From the NCBI GenBank assembly GCA_026393475.1, contig JAPLAA010000092.1, forward strand, positions 19,669 through 83,668: 64,000 nucleotides of DNA. The letters run 5' to 3'. This DNA is from Actinomycetota bacterium (GTDB lineage Bacteria; Actinomycetota; Acidimicrobiia; Acidimicrobiales; Ilumatobacteraceae). The notes under the pieces are model-generated. The model had not been told where the DNA came from and did not search any database. It saw nothing but the letters and a program-made list of their open reading frames with translations. Below, in pieces: positions 1 to 8,721 of this stretch; position 1 is the stretch's first letter, and every line of letters starts with the position of its first letter. The position numbers and the translations under genes were made by a program.

Positions 1-563
1 GGCCGGATCGGGGCGCCGGTGAGCCGGGCGCGGGGCAAGGGCGAATCGGGGAAGGCCGCGGCGACGGCGGCAGCACCCCGCGCTGCCAGCTTCGAGGCAA
101 GCCCGGGGCGCAGGTCGTAGCTCACCACGACGACGGGGATCCGCAGGCGACGTGCCGCGAACGTGGCCGGCATGCTGGCGTATCCGCCGACGTTCACCAC
201 GACCGCCGGCCGGAGCTCGCGCAACACGCGCCGCGCTCGGCGCGTGGCGACGATGAGCTTGGGCAGCACCGCGAGGTTCCGACGGGTGAGCGACCGCTGG
301 AGACCGACCACGTCGAGCAGCGTGAAGCCGTACCCGGTGGGCGGGAGCAGGCGCGACTCGATGCCGCGCTCGGTACCCACGTAGTGCAGCGTCGACGCCG
401 GGTGGCCAGCGGCGACCAGGCGGTCCATGATCGCCAGCGCCGGCAGCACGTGGCCCGAGGTGCCGCCTCCGGTGACCACCGCGTGGGCACGTCCCGTCGT
501 GGCGTCGCCATCCGCCGCCCCGCCGTCCGCACGCCCGCTGGCCGGGGCGTCCACGCCGGTCAT
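1..563 (-). CDS. murG: MurG, UDP-GlcNAc:lipid I transferase (partial, N-terminal part)
   Basis: Transfers GlcNAc onto lipid I to make lipid II on the cytoplasmic membrane face. Only about 187 N-terminal residues are present; the frame stays open to base 1, so the C-terminal UDP-GlcNAc-binding half lies outside. Visible signatures are the glycine loop GGGTSGHVLPA (residues 31-41), GTERGIESRLLP (62-73) and NVGGYAS (123-129), all typical of the MurG N-domain. The first 28 residues are an Ala/Asp/Gly-rich extension. ATG at 563 overlaps the ftsW stop as ATGA, so it is coupled to ftsW at the end of the dcw operon as seen here. Confidence 0.95.
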   Translation of the reverse strand, partial: MTGVDAPASGRADGGAADGDATTGRAHAVVTGGGTSGHVLPALAIMDRLVAAGHPASTLHYVGTERGIESRLLPPTGYGFTLLDVVGLQRSLTRRNLAVLPKLIVATRRARRVLRELRPAVVVNVGGYASMPATFAARRLRIPVVVVSYDLRPGLASKLAARGAAAVAAAFPDSPLPRARLTGAPIR

Positions 564-1756
564 TTCGCGTGGCGGGCGACGTTCAGGAGCAGGCCGGCCG
601 CCGCCATGCACACGAACAGCGAGCTGCCGCCCGCCGAGAAGAAGGGCAGCGTGAGGCCCGTGACCGGCATGAGCCCGGTGACGCCGCCGATGTTGATCAC
701 CGTCTGCACGACGAGCCAGCCGATGATGCCGCCCGCCAGCAGGCTGCCGAAGCGGTCGCTCGCGGCCAGTGCCACCTGGATCCCGCAGTACGTGAGCACG
801 AGGAAGCCACCGACGACGGCGACGACGCCGATGAGGCCGAGCTCCTCGGCGACCACGGCGAAGATGAAGTCGCTGTGCGCCAGCGGCAGGAAGTCGCCGA
901 GCTTGTTGAGGCCACGGCCCGGTCCCGCGCCCGTCGTGCCGCCCTGGGCGATCGCGATCATCGCCTGGTACGTCTGGTAGCTGAGGTGGTCGCGATTGCC
1001 GGCGACGTCGAGGAACGCCGTGAACCGGTTGATGCGCCGCTGGCTCGACATCACGAACAGACCGGCAGCGCCAAGTCCCGCTGCGCCGGCCAGCGCCATG
1101 GGCACGAGCGGTGTGCCACCGACGAACGCGACCGCGAAGACGATGCCGGCGAGCACGATCGCCGAACCGAGGTCGCCCTGCAGCAGGCAGAGACCGGCGG
1201 CGAGGGCGGCGACCATCAACGTCGGCTTGAGCGTTCGGCTCAGCTCGTGCATCTCCGACTCGCGCTTGGTGAGCAGGTCGGCGCAGTAGAGCAACACGGC
1301 GAGCTTCAGGAACTCGCTCGGCTGCAGGCTCAGCGATCCCAACGACACCCAGGCGCTCGCGTCGTTCACCTGCATGCCCACGCCGGGCACGAACGGCAGG
1401 AGCATGAGCCCCGTCGAGATCGCGAGGCCCGGCACCACGAAGCGGCGCCACGACTGGTACGGGATGCGCGCGCAGATCCACAGGGCGACCGCTCCGAGGA
1501 TCGCCCACACGACCTGCCGGTTGAACGTGCGCCACGGCGACTCGCCTTGGTGGAAGAGCCGGATCGACGACGCCGACAGCACCATCACCAGACCGAGCAT
1601 GGTGAACACGGTGACGATGAGGGCGATGACGTAGAAGGTGGTCGGCGGCGGGCCGATCTCCTTCGGTGCGCCTGCCGTCGGGTGACGACGGAGGGCGGCG
1701 GCCCGTTCGGCGGCCTGGCGGCGCCTGACGGCGATGTGGGGAGCAGTGGTGCTCAC
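560..1756 (-). CDS. ftsW: FtsW/RodA-family SEDS peptidoglycan glycosyltransferase
   Basis: Septal peptidoglycan polymerase of the SEDS family, the partner of the class B PBP encoded upstream (FtsI). The 398-residue protein has about ten hydrophobic segments after a basic 40-residue cytoplasmic N-terminus. The C-terminal block LMPVTGLTLPFFSAGGSSL is the SEDS signature (the family usually has PLPFVSYGGSS). GTG start at 1756 overlaps the murD stop (GTGA). The position between murD and murG favours FtsW over RodA. Confidence 0.94.
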   Translation of the reverse strand: MSTTAPHIAVRRRQAAERAAALRRHPTAGAPKEIGPPPTTFYVIALIVTVFTMLGLVMVLSASSIRLFHQGESPWRTFNRQVVWAILGAVALWICARIPYQSWRRFVVPGLAISTGLMLLPFVPGVGMQVNDASAWVSLGSLSLQPSEFLKLAVLLYCADLLTKRESEMHELSRTLKPTLMVAALAAGLCLLQGDLGSAIVLAGIVFAVAFVGGTPLVPMALAGAAGLGAAGLFVMSSQRRINRFTAFLDVAGNRDHLSYQTYQAMIAIAQGGTTGAGPGRGLNKLGDFLPLAHSDFIFAVVAEELGLIGVVAVVGGFLVLTYCGIQVALAASDRFGSLLAGGIIGWLVVQTVINIGGVTGLMPVTGLTLPFFSAGGSSLFVCMAAAGLLLNVARHAK

Positions 1757-3210
1757 GTCGGTCCTCCGGTGGGGGTGCTCGGGGTGCCTGGCGTGGTGGC
1801 GTGATCGGACGGGGAACGGTCGGGCGCGTCGGACGACGGGGCCAGCGCGGCGACGAGACGGCGGAAGTCCTCACCGCGGGCCGGATATCCGCCGGACGGA
1901 TACCAATCGAAGCTCGCGCATGCCGGCGAGAGCAGCACGACGTCGCCGGGACGGGCGGCCGTCCGGGCCAACGCGACGGCCTCGGCCATCGAGGTCGCAC
2001 GCGACACGGGTCGGATGCCATCGAACGCCTCGGCGATCTCGTCGGACGCCTCACCGATCGCGACGACGGAACGGATGCGGGCCGACTCGCCGGCGAGCGA
2101 CCCCAGATCGAGTCCCTTGTTGCGCCCACCCGCGATCAGCACGATCGAGCCGAACGAGCGGATCGCCGTGAGGGCCGCGTGCGGCGATGTCGCCTTCGAA
2201 TCGTTGAACCACTCGACCCCGTCGATCTCACCGAGTGGCTCGATGCGGTGCGGCGGGACGCGGAAGTCGGCGAGGCCGGCGTCGATGCGATCGGCCGCGA
2301 CCAATCCGCTCTCGATGCACGCCGCCGCCGCGGCGAGCGCGTTGGACAGGTCGTGCGGGAACCGGCGGCGCAGCGACGACACCGACGCGTAGGCGCCCGA
2401 CGCGGCAGCCAGCCGGCGGGTGTCGCCCGACGAGGTGAGGTCGCCGACGATGCGGTGGTCGCCGTCGGCGAGGCCGAACGTGACATGGCGGGCGGCGGCG
2501 TCCGCGAGCCGGCGCATGACGACGGCGTCCTGCGTCCAGCCAACGGCGACGTCCGTCGGCCGTTGGTGCAGCCAGATGTTCGCCTTCGCCTGCTCGTAGG
2601 AGTCCATCGAGACGTGCCAGTTCTGGTGGTCTGGCGCAAGGTTGAGCCAGATCGCCGCCTCAGCGCGGAACGACCGGATCCACGACAGGCGGAAGCTGCT
2701 GCACTCGACGGCGAACGCATCGACGTCGTCGTCGAGCGCGGCGACGAACGGCACCTCGGTGTTGCCGACCGCAGCGGTGCGCAGTCCCCCGGCGGCGAGC
2801 AACGACGCCGTCAGCATCGTGGTGGTGGTCTTGCCGTCGGTCCCCGTGATCGCGACCATCGGCCGCGGACCACCGGGGCGTTCCTGCTCCCACTCGTAGG
2901 CGATGTCGATCTCGGTGCGCAGCGGCACGTCGGCCGCGAGCGCGGCCCGCACCAGCTCGTGGGTCTCCGGGACGCCGGGCGCCGGCATCACGAAGTCGGC
3001 CTCGCGGAGCAACCGGCGGATCGTGTCGGCATCGGGACCCTCGACGAGCTCGGTGCCCAACTCCCCCGCCAGCGCACGCTTGGCGTCGTCCGGACTGTCG
3101 TCGGCGACGAGCACGCGGTGGCCGCGAGCGACGAGCGCGCGAGCGACCGCCGCACCGGTGACGGCGACGCCGTGGACGAGTGCCGTGGTGCCGGCTGTGC
3201 GCGAGCTCAA
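1753..3210 (-). CDS. murD: MurD, UDP-MurNAc-L-alanine:D-glutamate ligase
   Basis: ATP-dependent Mur ligase adding D-Glu to UDP-MurNAc-L-Ala in the cytoplasm. Motifs: P-loop GTDGKTTT, central-domain NLAPDHQNWH, C-terminal domain NDSKATSPHAA and LLSPACASFDWY. The start is a TTG at 3210, overlapping the mraY stop as TTGA; no ATG or GTG lies nearby in frame, and the next 20 codons read LSSRTAGTTALVHGVAVTGA, matching the Rossmann-like N-domain. Length (485 aa) is normal, with a Ser/Thr/Pro tail. A longer in-frame reading upstream is only mraY in another frame. Confidence 0.93.
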   Translation of the reverse strand: MSSRTAGTTALVHGVAVTGAAVARALVARGHRVLVADDSPDDAKRALAGELGTELVEGPDADTIRRLLREADFVMPAPGVPETHELVRAALAADVPLRTEIDIAYEWEQERPGGPRPMVAITGTDGKTTTTMLTASLLAAGGLRTAAVGNTEVPFVAALDDDVDAFAVECSSFRLSWIRSFRAEAAIWLNLAPDHQNWHVSMDSYEQAKANIWLHQRPTDVAVGWTQDAVVMRRLADAAARHVTFGLADGDHRIVGDLTSSGDTRRLAAASGAYASVSSLRRRFPHDLSNALAAAAACIESGLVAADRIDAGLADFRVPPHRIEPLGEIDGVEWFNDSKATSPHAALTAIRSFGSIVLIAGGRNKGLDLGSLAGESARIRSVVAIGEASDEIAEAFDGIRPVSRATSMAEAVALARTAARPGDVVLLSPACASFDWYPSGGYPARGEDFRRLVAALAPSSDAPDRSPSDHATTPGTPSTPTGGPT

Positions 3211-4259
3211 CGCAACCCTTCGAGCCGTGTGAAGTCGCCGATGAAGATCGCGAGCGCGGTGGCCACGCACGCGCCCTGGATGATCCAGAAGCGGATGATC
3301 ACCGTCGTCTCGGGCCAGCCGAGCAGCTCGAAGTGGTGGTGGATCGGCGACATGCGGAAGAGCCGCTTCTTGCGGCCCGACGCCTTGAAGACACCCATCT
3401 GGATGGCGACCGAACCGGCCTCCATCACGTTGATGCCGCACAGGAGCACCAGCAGCATCTGGGTGTTGGTCCCGAGGGCCAACAGCGCGAGCGCCGACCC
3501 CACGCCGAGCGCGCCAACGTCGCCCATGAAGATGCGCGCGGGCGCGGCGTTGAACCAGAGGAAGCCGGCGCACGCCCCGGCGAAGCCGGCGGCCACGGTC
3601 GCCAGGTCGAGCGGGTTCACCACCGCGGCGTAGATCTCCGGGTTGCGGAACGCCCAGTAGGAGATGATCGCGAACGCGACGAAAGCCATCATCGCCGACC
3701 CGCCCGCGAGGCCGTCGAGACCGTCGGTGACGTTGACGGCGTTGGTGGTGCTCCAGATGATGATGCCGGCCCACACGATCCAGACGACCGTGTTGAGCGT
3801 CCACCCCGGATACGTCGCCCGCGTGGTGGAGAACGTCTCGCTGATACCGGTGCCGGCGGACAACCAGGCCGCCACGCCGATCGCCAGACCGAACGTGATC
3901 CAGCCCTTGCGCTTCCAGAAGATGCCCCGGTTGTGGGCCTTGGTGATCTTGATGTAGTCGTCGAGGAACCCCATCACCGACATGATCAGGATGCCGCACC
4001 ACATGATCATCGCCTGGGTGGAGAACACCAGACCGTCGCGCACGTGGGCCACCATCCACCCGACGAAGGCCGCCGCGATGATGGCGAGACCGCCCATCGT
4101 GGGCGTGCCCTGCTTGGCCATGTGGTGCTCGGGGCCGTTGTCCTCCTTGCCGAGGATCGGCTGCCCCTTGCCGCGGTTGCGGAAGAACGTGATGAGGAAC
4201 CGGGTGCCGAACAGCGACACGACCATGGCCGTCGCCCCGGCGATCATCACCGCGATCAC
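3207..4259 (-). CDS. mraY: MraY, phospho-MurNAc-pentapeptide transferase
   Basis: Integral membrane enzyme that moves phospho-MurNAc-pentapeptide from UDP to undecaprenyl phosphate, giving lipid I. Ten hydrophobic segments are visible. Conserved blocks: MAKQGTPTMGG near the N-terminus, the Asp pair in FLDDYIKI, NAVNVTDGLDGLAGG, and a His-rich SPIHHHFELLGWPE loop near the C-terminus. GTG start at 4259 overlaps the murE stop (GTGA). It follows murE directly, whereas most dcw clusters have murF between them. Confidence 0.96.
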   Translation of the reverse strand: MIAVMIAGATAMVVSLFGTRFLITFFRNRGKGQPILGKEDNGPEHHMAKQGTPTMGGLAIIAAAFVGWMVAHVRDGLVFSTQAMIMWCGILIMSVMGFLDDYIKITKAHNRGIFWKRKGWITFGLAIGVAAWLSAGTGISETFSTTRATYPGWTLNTVVWIVWAGIIIWSTTNAVNVTDGLDGLAGGSAMMAFVAFAIISYWAFRNPEIYAAVVNPLDLATVAAGFAGACAGFLWFNAAPARIFMGDVGALGVGSALALLALGTNTQMLLVLLCGINVMEAGSVAIQMGVFKASGRKKRLFRMSPIHHHFELLGWPETTVIIRFWIIQGACVATALAIFIGDFTRLEGLR

Positions 4260-5752
4260 GCGCGGCCTCCTGTCGCATCCCATCCGAGCGCACCGAGTTC
4301 GGCCCGCGCGACCTGACGGTCGTCGAACGGGACGACGCGGTCGCCGATGGTCTGGGTGGTCTCGTGGCCCTTGCCGGCGATGAGCACCACGTCGCCCGAA
4401 CGGGCGATCTGCAGCGCGACGGCGATGGCGTTCCTTCGGTCGGGCTCGATCACAACGGAGCCACGGTAGTCGTCGGGTACCCCCGCCAGGGTGGCATTGA
4501 TGATCTCCAGCGGGTCCTCCGACCTGGGGTTGTCCGACGTCACGATCACCTGGTCGGCCCGATCGACGGCCACCGCGCCCATCAGTGGGCGCTTCTCCCG
4601 GTCCCGGTCGCCACCGCAGCCGAACACCACGATCACCCGTCCACCGTCGGCCGCGCCGCGTGCGGCGCGCAACGCCTCCTCCAACCCGTCGGGGGTGTGG
4701 GCGTAGTCGACGAGCACCGAGAACGGTTGGCCGACGTCGATCGGTTCGAACCGACCCGGCACCGGCGCAGCGGCCGACAGCGCGGCGGCGACGTCGCCGG
4801 CGTCCATGCCGGCAGCCACGCACGCCGTCGCTGCGGCCAGGCTGTTCATCACGTTGAACTCGCCTCCGATGCCCACCCGCACACGGTGACCACGCCATGT
4901 GTACCCGTGCCAGGTGGCGGCGACCTCGACGTCGACAGCGTCGTCGAGCGAGAACGGCACGAGCGGGATGCCCGCCGTGTCGAACAGCAGCCGGCCGTGA
5001 ACGTCGTCGGTGTTGACCACCCCGACGTCGGACAGGCGGGCGTCGAACAGCCGGGCCTTGGCGGCGAAGTAGCGCTCGACGGTGCCATGGAGGTCGAGGT
5101 GATCGCGGCCGAGGTTGGTGAACACGGCGACGTCGAAGTGGGCGCCCGCCACCCGGTCGAGGGCGAGTGCGTGCGACGACACCTCCATGACCACCGACTG
5201 CACGCCGGTGTCTCGGCACTCGGCGAGCGCACGTTGGAGGTCGGGCGCCTCGGGGGTGGTGAACCGGCCCGAGAGCGTGCCGAAGACCTCGGTCCGTCGA
5301 CCGAGCGTGTTCATCACGTGGCCGACGAGCTGCGATGTGGTGGTCTTGCCGTTGGTGCCGGTGATGCCGATGGTCGTGAGCGCGTCGAAGGGATGCCCGA
5401 AGACCGATGCAGCGATCCACCCGGTGGCCTCCCGGGCGTCGGACACCACCACCTGCGGCACCGCCAGCGCGAGCCGACGCTCGACCAGCAACGCGACCGC
5501 ACCGGCTTCGACCGCTGCCGCGGCGTACTCGTGTCCGTCGGTGCGCTCGCCGCGCAGACAGCAGAACAGCGTGCCGGTGCGCACCGAACGCGAGTCGAGC
5601 GTGACGTCGTCGATCGGGACGTCGACGCCTTCGACGCCGACGGCATCGTCGAGCTCCACGTCGTCGCCCGACGCGCTGACGAGTCGGCGCGGCGGTCCGC
5701 CGCGTACCCCTCGCAGGATCTCGACGAGTGGTCGCGAACCGACCCCGGTCAT
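4256..5752 (-). CDS. murE: MurE, UDP-MurNAc-tripeptide synthetase (probably diaminopimelate-adding)
   Basis: ATP-dependent ligase adding the third residue of the stem peptide. P-loop ITGTNGKTTTSQ, the VVMEVSSHALALDRV block, the carbamylated-Lys region, and VLVDYAHTPDGLEEAL identify MurE rather than MurF. The DNPR sequence in VTSDNPRSEDP is the signature of diaminopimelate-specific enzymes, so a DAP-type peptidoglycan is inferred. ATG at 5752 lies 5 nt after the ftsI stop. At 498 aa it is a single-ligase length, so it is not a MurE-MurF fusion. Confidence 0.95.
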   Translation of the reverse strand: MTGVGSRPLVEILRGVRGGPPRRLVSASGDDVELDDAVGVEGVDVPIDDVTLDSRSVRTGTLFCCLRGERTDGHEYAAAAVEAGAVALLVERRLALAVPQVVVSDAREATGWIAASVFGHPFDALTTIGITGTNGKTTTSQLVGHVMNTLGRRTEVFGTLSGRFTTPEAPDLQRALAECRDTGVQSVVMEVSSHALALDRVAGAHFDVAVFTNLGRDHLDLHGTVERYFAAKARLFDARLSDVGVVNTDDVHGRLLFDTAGIPLVPFSLDDAVDVEVAATWHGYTWRGHRVRVGIGGEFNVMNSLAAATACVAAGMDAGDVAAALSAAAPVPGRFEPIDVGQPFSVLVDYAHTPDGLEEALRAARGAADGGRVIVVFGCGGDRDREKRPLMGAVAVDRADQVIVTSDNPRSEDPLEIINATLAGVPDDYRGSVVIEPDRRNAIAVALQIARSGDVVLIAGKGHETTQTIGDRVVPFDDRQVARAELGALGWDATGGRA

Positions 5753-5757
5753 CGTCG

Positions 5758-8052
5758 TCAGCCCTTCGGGCAGCCGCCGGTGGCGGGCGGCGTGATGTTC
5801 ATCTCGTGGAGGATCGCCGGGGCGATGTCGGCGAACACCGGGGCGGCGGCGGTTCCACCGAAGTGGGTCGGCTTGGCCTCGCCGACGGCGCCGGGCGGCT
5901 CGTCGATCGAGATCAGCACCGTCACCTGCGGATCCTCGGCCGGGAAGAACCCGGCGAACGAGGAGTAGTACTTGCGATTGCCCTCGGCGTCCTCGTAGCC
6001 ACCGCCGTCCTGCGCCTTCAGACCGGTGCCGGTCTTGCCGGCGACGGTCACGCCGTCGACCTTGGCGAGCTTGGCCGTGCCCTCGCACACCACCTGGCGC
6101 ATCATCAGGTTCACCTGCTGGGCGACCTCGGGACGGACCACCCGGTGGGTGCCGCTGGCAGGCGTGTCGGTGAGCACGCCCCCGGCGTCGATGGTGCCGG
6201 CGACCAACTTCGGCGCCACGTACACACCGTCGTTGGCGATGACGTTGATCGCGCTGACGAGCTGGATCGAGGTCGAGGCGATGCCCTGGCCGTAAGCGAC
6301 CGTGTACTGCTCGGTGCCCTCCCACTTGGTCCAGTCGACACCGAGGCCGCGCGACTCGCCGGGGAAGTCGAGCGCCGTCTTCTCCCCCAGGCCGAACGCA
6401 CGCATGTAGGCGCCCAGCTTCTCCTTGTTCTCACGCATGGTGTCGCCCATCGTGAGCATGACCTCGATCGTGCCGATGTTCGACGACTTCGCGAGGATCT
6501 GCGTGACGGGCCAGTCGTAGTCGTCGTGCACCTCTGCGTCGTGCAGCGTGCCATCGGAGTAGTTCTTGCGGTACGGCACGTGGAACATCGTGTCCGGGGT
6601 GACAGTGCCCTCGTTGAGCGCCGCGGCGACCGTGATCGCCTTGACCACCGAACCGGGTTCGGCCGCGTCGACCGCAGCGATGTTGCCGCTCGTCACGCGC
6701 ACGATCCCGTCCTCACCGCGACGGACGCCCACCATGGCGATGATCTCGCCCGTGTCGGTGTCCATCACGATCGCCGAACCACCGCGGGCCATCATGTTGG
6801 TCACCTGGTCGACCAAGGCTCGCTCGACCTCGAACTGCACGGAGCGATCGATCGTGAGCACGACGTCCTGACCGGGCACGGGCGCGACGGTGGTCGTCTC
6901 CGAACCGGGCAGCGAACGTCCGTCGCGGTCGTGCTGGCGCGACATCTCACCGTCCACGCCGGTGAGCAGGAGCTCGTACTGCATCTCGATGCCGGCGATG
7001 CCCTCGCCGTCGATGTTCGTCTTGCCGATCACGCTCTGACCCACCTCGCCGGCGGGCATCGTGCGACGGTCCTCCTCGATCAGGTCGACGCCGGTGATGT
7101 CGAGCATGCCCACGGCGGACGCCTGCTCGTCCGACACCTGCCGGGCGACGTAGACGAACGACTTCTCCTTCACGGTGAACGACGCGAGCAGCGACTGCTG
7201 CTTCTCCGGGGTGAGCGTGAGTGCCTTGTTCAGGGCGTCGACGGTTCCGGCCGGGTCGGTGATCAGCTTCGGGTTGGCGATGATCGTCGTCGACGGCACC
7301 GACAGCGCGAGCTCGTCGCCGTTGCGGTCGAAGATCACTCCGCGGCTGGCCCGGAGCACCGTGTCGCTGGTGCGCTGGGCGCGACCGGCCTCACGGAGCT
7401 GCTCGGCATCGGTGGTCTGGAGCAGTACCACGCGACCGAGGATGATCGTGAACACGATCGCCGACAGCGCGAAGACGACCCGGAGCCGTCGGGGGTGCTG
7501 GCCGGCCTTGAAGTGATGGCGCGTCGTGCGCACCTTGACCACGCGCTTCTGCAGGGTGCGCCGTTCGTCGGCGCCGGCGGTCGGTCGGATCCGGGTGGGA
7601 CGCCGCCGGCCGGTGTCGTGCGTGTCGCGGGGAGGCGTTCGGCGGGCGCGCACGTCGCGCACCTCCACCACCGTCGGTTCGTCGATCCCGCGCAGCCCAC
7701 GGGTCTCGCGCGTCGGGCGCGGCTCGCGCATCTCGCGCTTCTCGCGCTTCTCGCGCTCGTCTCGCCCGCCCGTGGATCGGCCGGGACGACGGGCGTCGGC
7801 GGTGCGTCGCTCGCGCAGATCGAGACGCTCCCCGCGGGTCGCCGGGCGGCCGTGGTCGCCATGGTCGCCGTGGTTGCGGCGTTCGGTCGATCCGTGCGAG
7901 CGGTGCCCGAGGGCGGCCGTGACGTGGTCGCCCTGTCGGCGGGCGTCGGTCGATCGCGCGGGGTCGGCGCCGCGGACATGGCTGCGTGCCGCGTCGCGAC
8001 CCCGCGACGACCGTCCGGGATCTCGCATCTCGAGCGGTGGTCGACGGCTCAC
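5758..8052 (-). CDS. ftsI: FtsI/PbpB, class B penicillin-binding protein with long charged N-terminal tail
   Basis: Septal transpeptidase, membrane-anchored with the catalytic domain outside. One TM helix at about 190-211; PBP dimerisation domain follows; transpeptidase motifs are SVVK (Ser468, Lys471), SSN (523-525) and KTGT (673-676). No PASTA domains; it ends shortly after the catalytic domain. The cytoplasmic tail before the TM is about 189 residues, very rich in Arg, Asp, Glu and Gly, including the charged run REKREKREMRE. GTG at 8052 overlaps the ftsL stop (GTGA), which supports this far-upstream start; internal Met109 is the alternative. Confidence 0.93.
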   Translation of the reverse strand: MSRRPPLEMRDPGRSSRGRDAARSHVRGADPARSTDARRQGDHVTAALGHRSHGSTERRNHGDHGDHGRPATRGERLDLRERRTADARRPGRSTGGRDEREKREKREMREPRPTRETRGLRGIDEPTVVEVRDVRARRTPPRDTHDTGRRRPTRIRPTAGADERRTLQKRVVKVRTTRHHFKAGQHPRRLRVVFALSAIVFTIILGRVVLLQTTDAEQLREAGRAQRTSDTVLRASRGVIFDRNGDELALSVPSTTIIANPKLITDPAGTVDALNKALTLTPEKQQSLLASFTVKEKSFVYVARQVSDEQASAVGMLDITGVDLIEEDRRTMPAGEVGQSVIGKTNIDGEGIAGIEMQYELLLTGVDGEMSRQHDRDGRSLPGSETTTVAPVPGQDVVLTIDRSVQFEVERALVDQVTNMMARGGSAIVMDTDTGEIIAMVGVRRGEDGIVRVTSGNIAAVDAAEPGSVVKAITVAAALNEGTVTPDTMFHVPYRKNYSDGTLHDAEVHDDYDWPVTQILAKSSNIGTIEVMLTMGDTMRENKEKLGAYMRAFGLGEKTALDFPGESRGLGVDWTKWEGTEQYTVAYGQGIASTSIQLVSAINVIANDGVYVAPKLVAGTIDAGGVLTDTPASGTHRVVRPEVAQQVNLMMRQVVCEGTAKLAKVDGVTVAGKTGTGLKAQDGGGYEDAEGNRKYYSSFAGFFPAEDPQVTVLISIDEPPGAVGEAKPTHFGGTAAAPVFADIAPAILHEMNITPPATGGCPKG

Positions 8053-8720
8053 GGCGCGGCCGCCGCAGCAGCCGTCGTGGCCTTCACGTCACGGAAGTCG
8101 TCGAGCGTGTTGCCGGCCACACCGAGGTGGGCCGGATCGATGTCACCCGTCGAGGCGGCCACGAGGGACCGCACGTCCACCGTGATCTCCAGGAACTCGC
8201 TGCCGCGGGCGGGCACCATGCCGTTCGCCGCGGCCACCTGGGCCAGGCGCTCGGGCGAGCGGAGCTCGGCCCGTTCGCGGCGCAGCGACTCGTACAGCTC
8301 ACGCGCGCTCGAGATGTCGGTGTCGAGCTGGTCGAGCTGCACCTGACGCTGGGCGAGCCGGGTCTGGAACGCTGCAGCGCCGAGCATCGCGAGGCCGAGC
8401 AGCACGCTCATCACCACCGCGACGTGCGCGGCACGACGGCCGCGCGGCGCGACGAGCGAGAGATGCCGTTCGCTGGCCTGCAGGTGTGCGGTCGCCCGGA
8501 CGAGGGGCTGCGGACCGGCTTCCAGTCCCCCGTGGCGACGGGTCGCGACGACGCGCCGATCCGGATCGCCCACACGACGGGTGGGACGCAGCGACCGCTC
8601 TGCCGGCGCGTGCGACCGAGGGCCGTGCGACCGAGGGGCGGCGCGATCAGGGCGCGACGGGGCCGGGCGGGCAGGGACGGGGCGCGGCGCGACGGCGTGC
8701 TGGCGGGCGGCGGCGGCCAT
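8049..8720 (-). CDS. ftsL: FtsL-like septum formation protein
   Basis: Small bitopic protein expected to bridge FtsI/FtsW with FtsB/FtsQ in the divisome. Basic Pro/Ala/Arg-rich cytoplasmic region (about residues 1-110), one TM helix (VAVVMSVLLGLAMLGAAAF), then a short extracytoplasmic coiled coil (RLAQRQVQLDQLDTDI ... LYESLRRERAELRSPERL) and a PERLAQVAAANGMV segment typical of actinobacterial FtsL. ATG at 8720 lies one base after the rsmH stop. Identity rests on position, topology and the coiled coil, since FtsL sequences are poorly conserved. Confidence 0.8.
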   Translation of the reverse strand: MAAAARQHAVAPRPVPARPAPSRPDRAAPRSHGPRSHAPAERSLRPTRRVGDPDRRVVATRRHGGLEAGPQPLVRATAHLQASERHLSLVAPRGRRAAHVAVVMSVLLGLAMLGAAAFQTRLAQRQVQLDQLDTDISSARELYESLRRERAELRSPERLAQVAAANGMVPARGSEFLEITVDVRSLVAASTGDIDPAHLGVAGNTLDDFRDVKATTAAAAAAP

Positions 8721-8721
8721 C

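Noticed and set aside
3211..4293. Upstream extension of the murD frame giving 846 residues
   Set aside because: The added part is mraY in another frame (RGDRRGDGHGR-like sequence); MurD homology starts at the TTG overlapping the mraY stop.
4741..4760. tRNA T-loop-like GGTTCGAACC sequence
   Set aside because: It lies inside murE and no acceptor or anticodon stems surround it. A similar GGTTCGAGCC at 50109 also lacks a cloverleaf.
569..8346. Long plus-strand reading frames (569-1804 and 5728-8346) opposite ftsW, murE and ftsI
   Set aside because: Their translations are Arg/His/Glu-rich with no motif and lie antisense to well-identified genes; long antisense frames are expected at this GC content.
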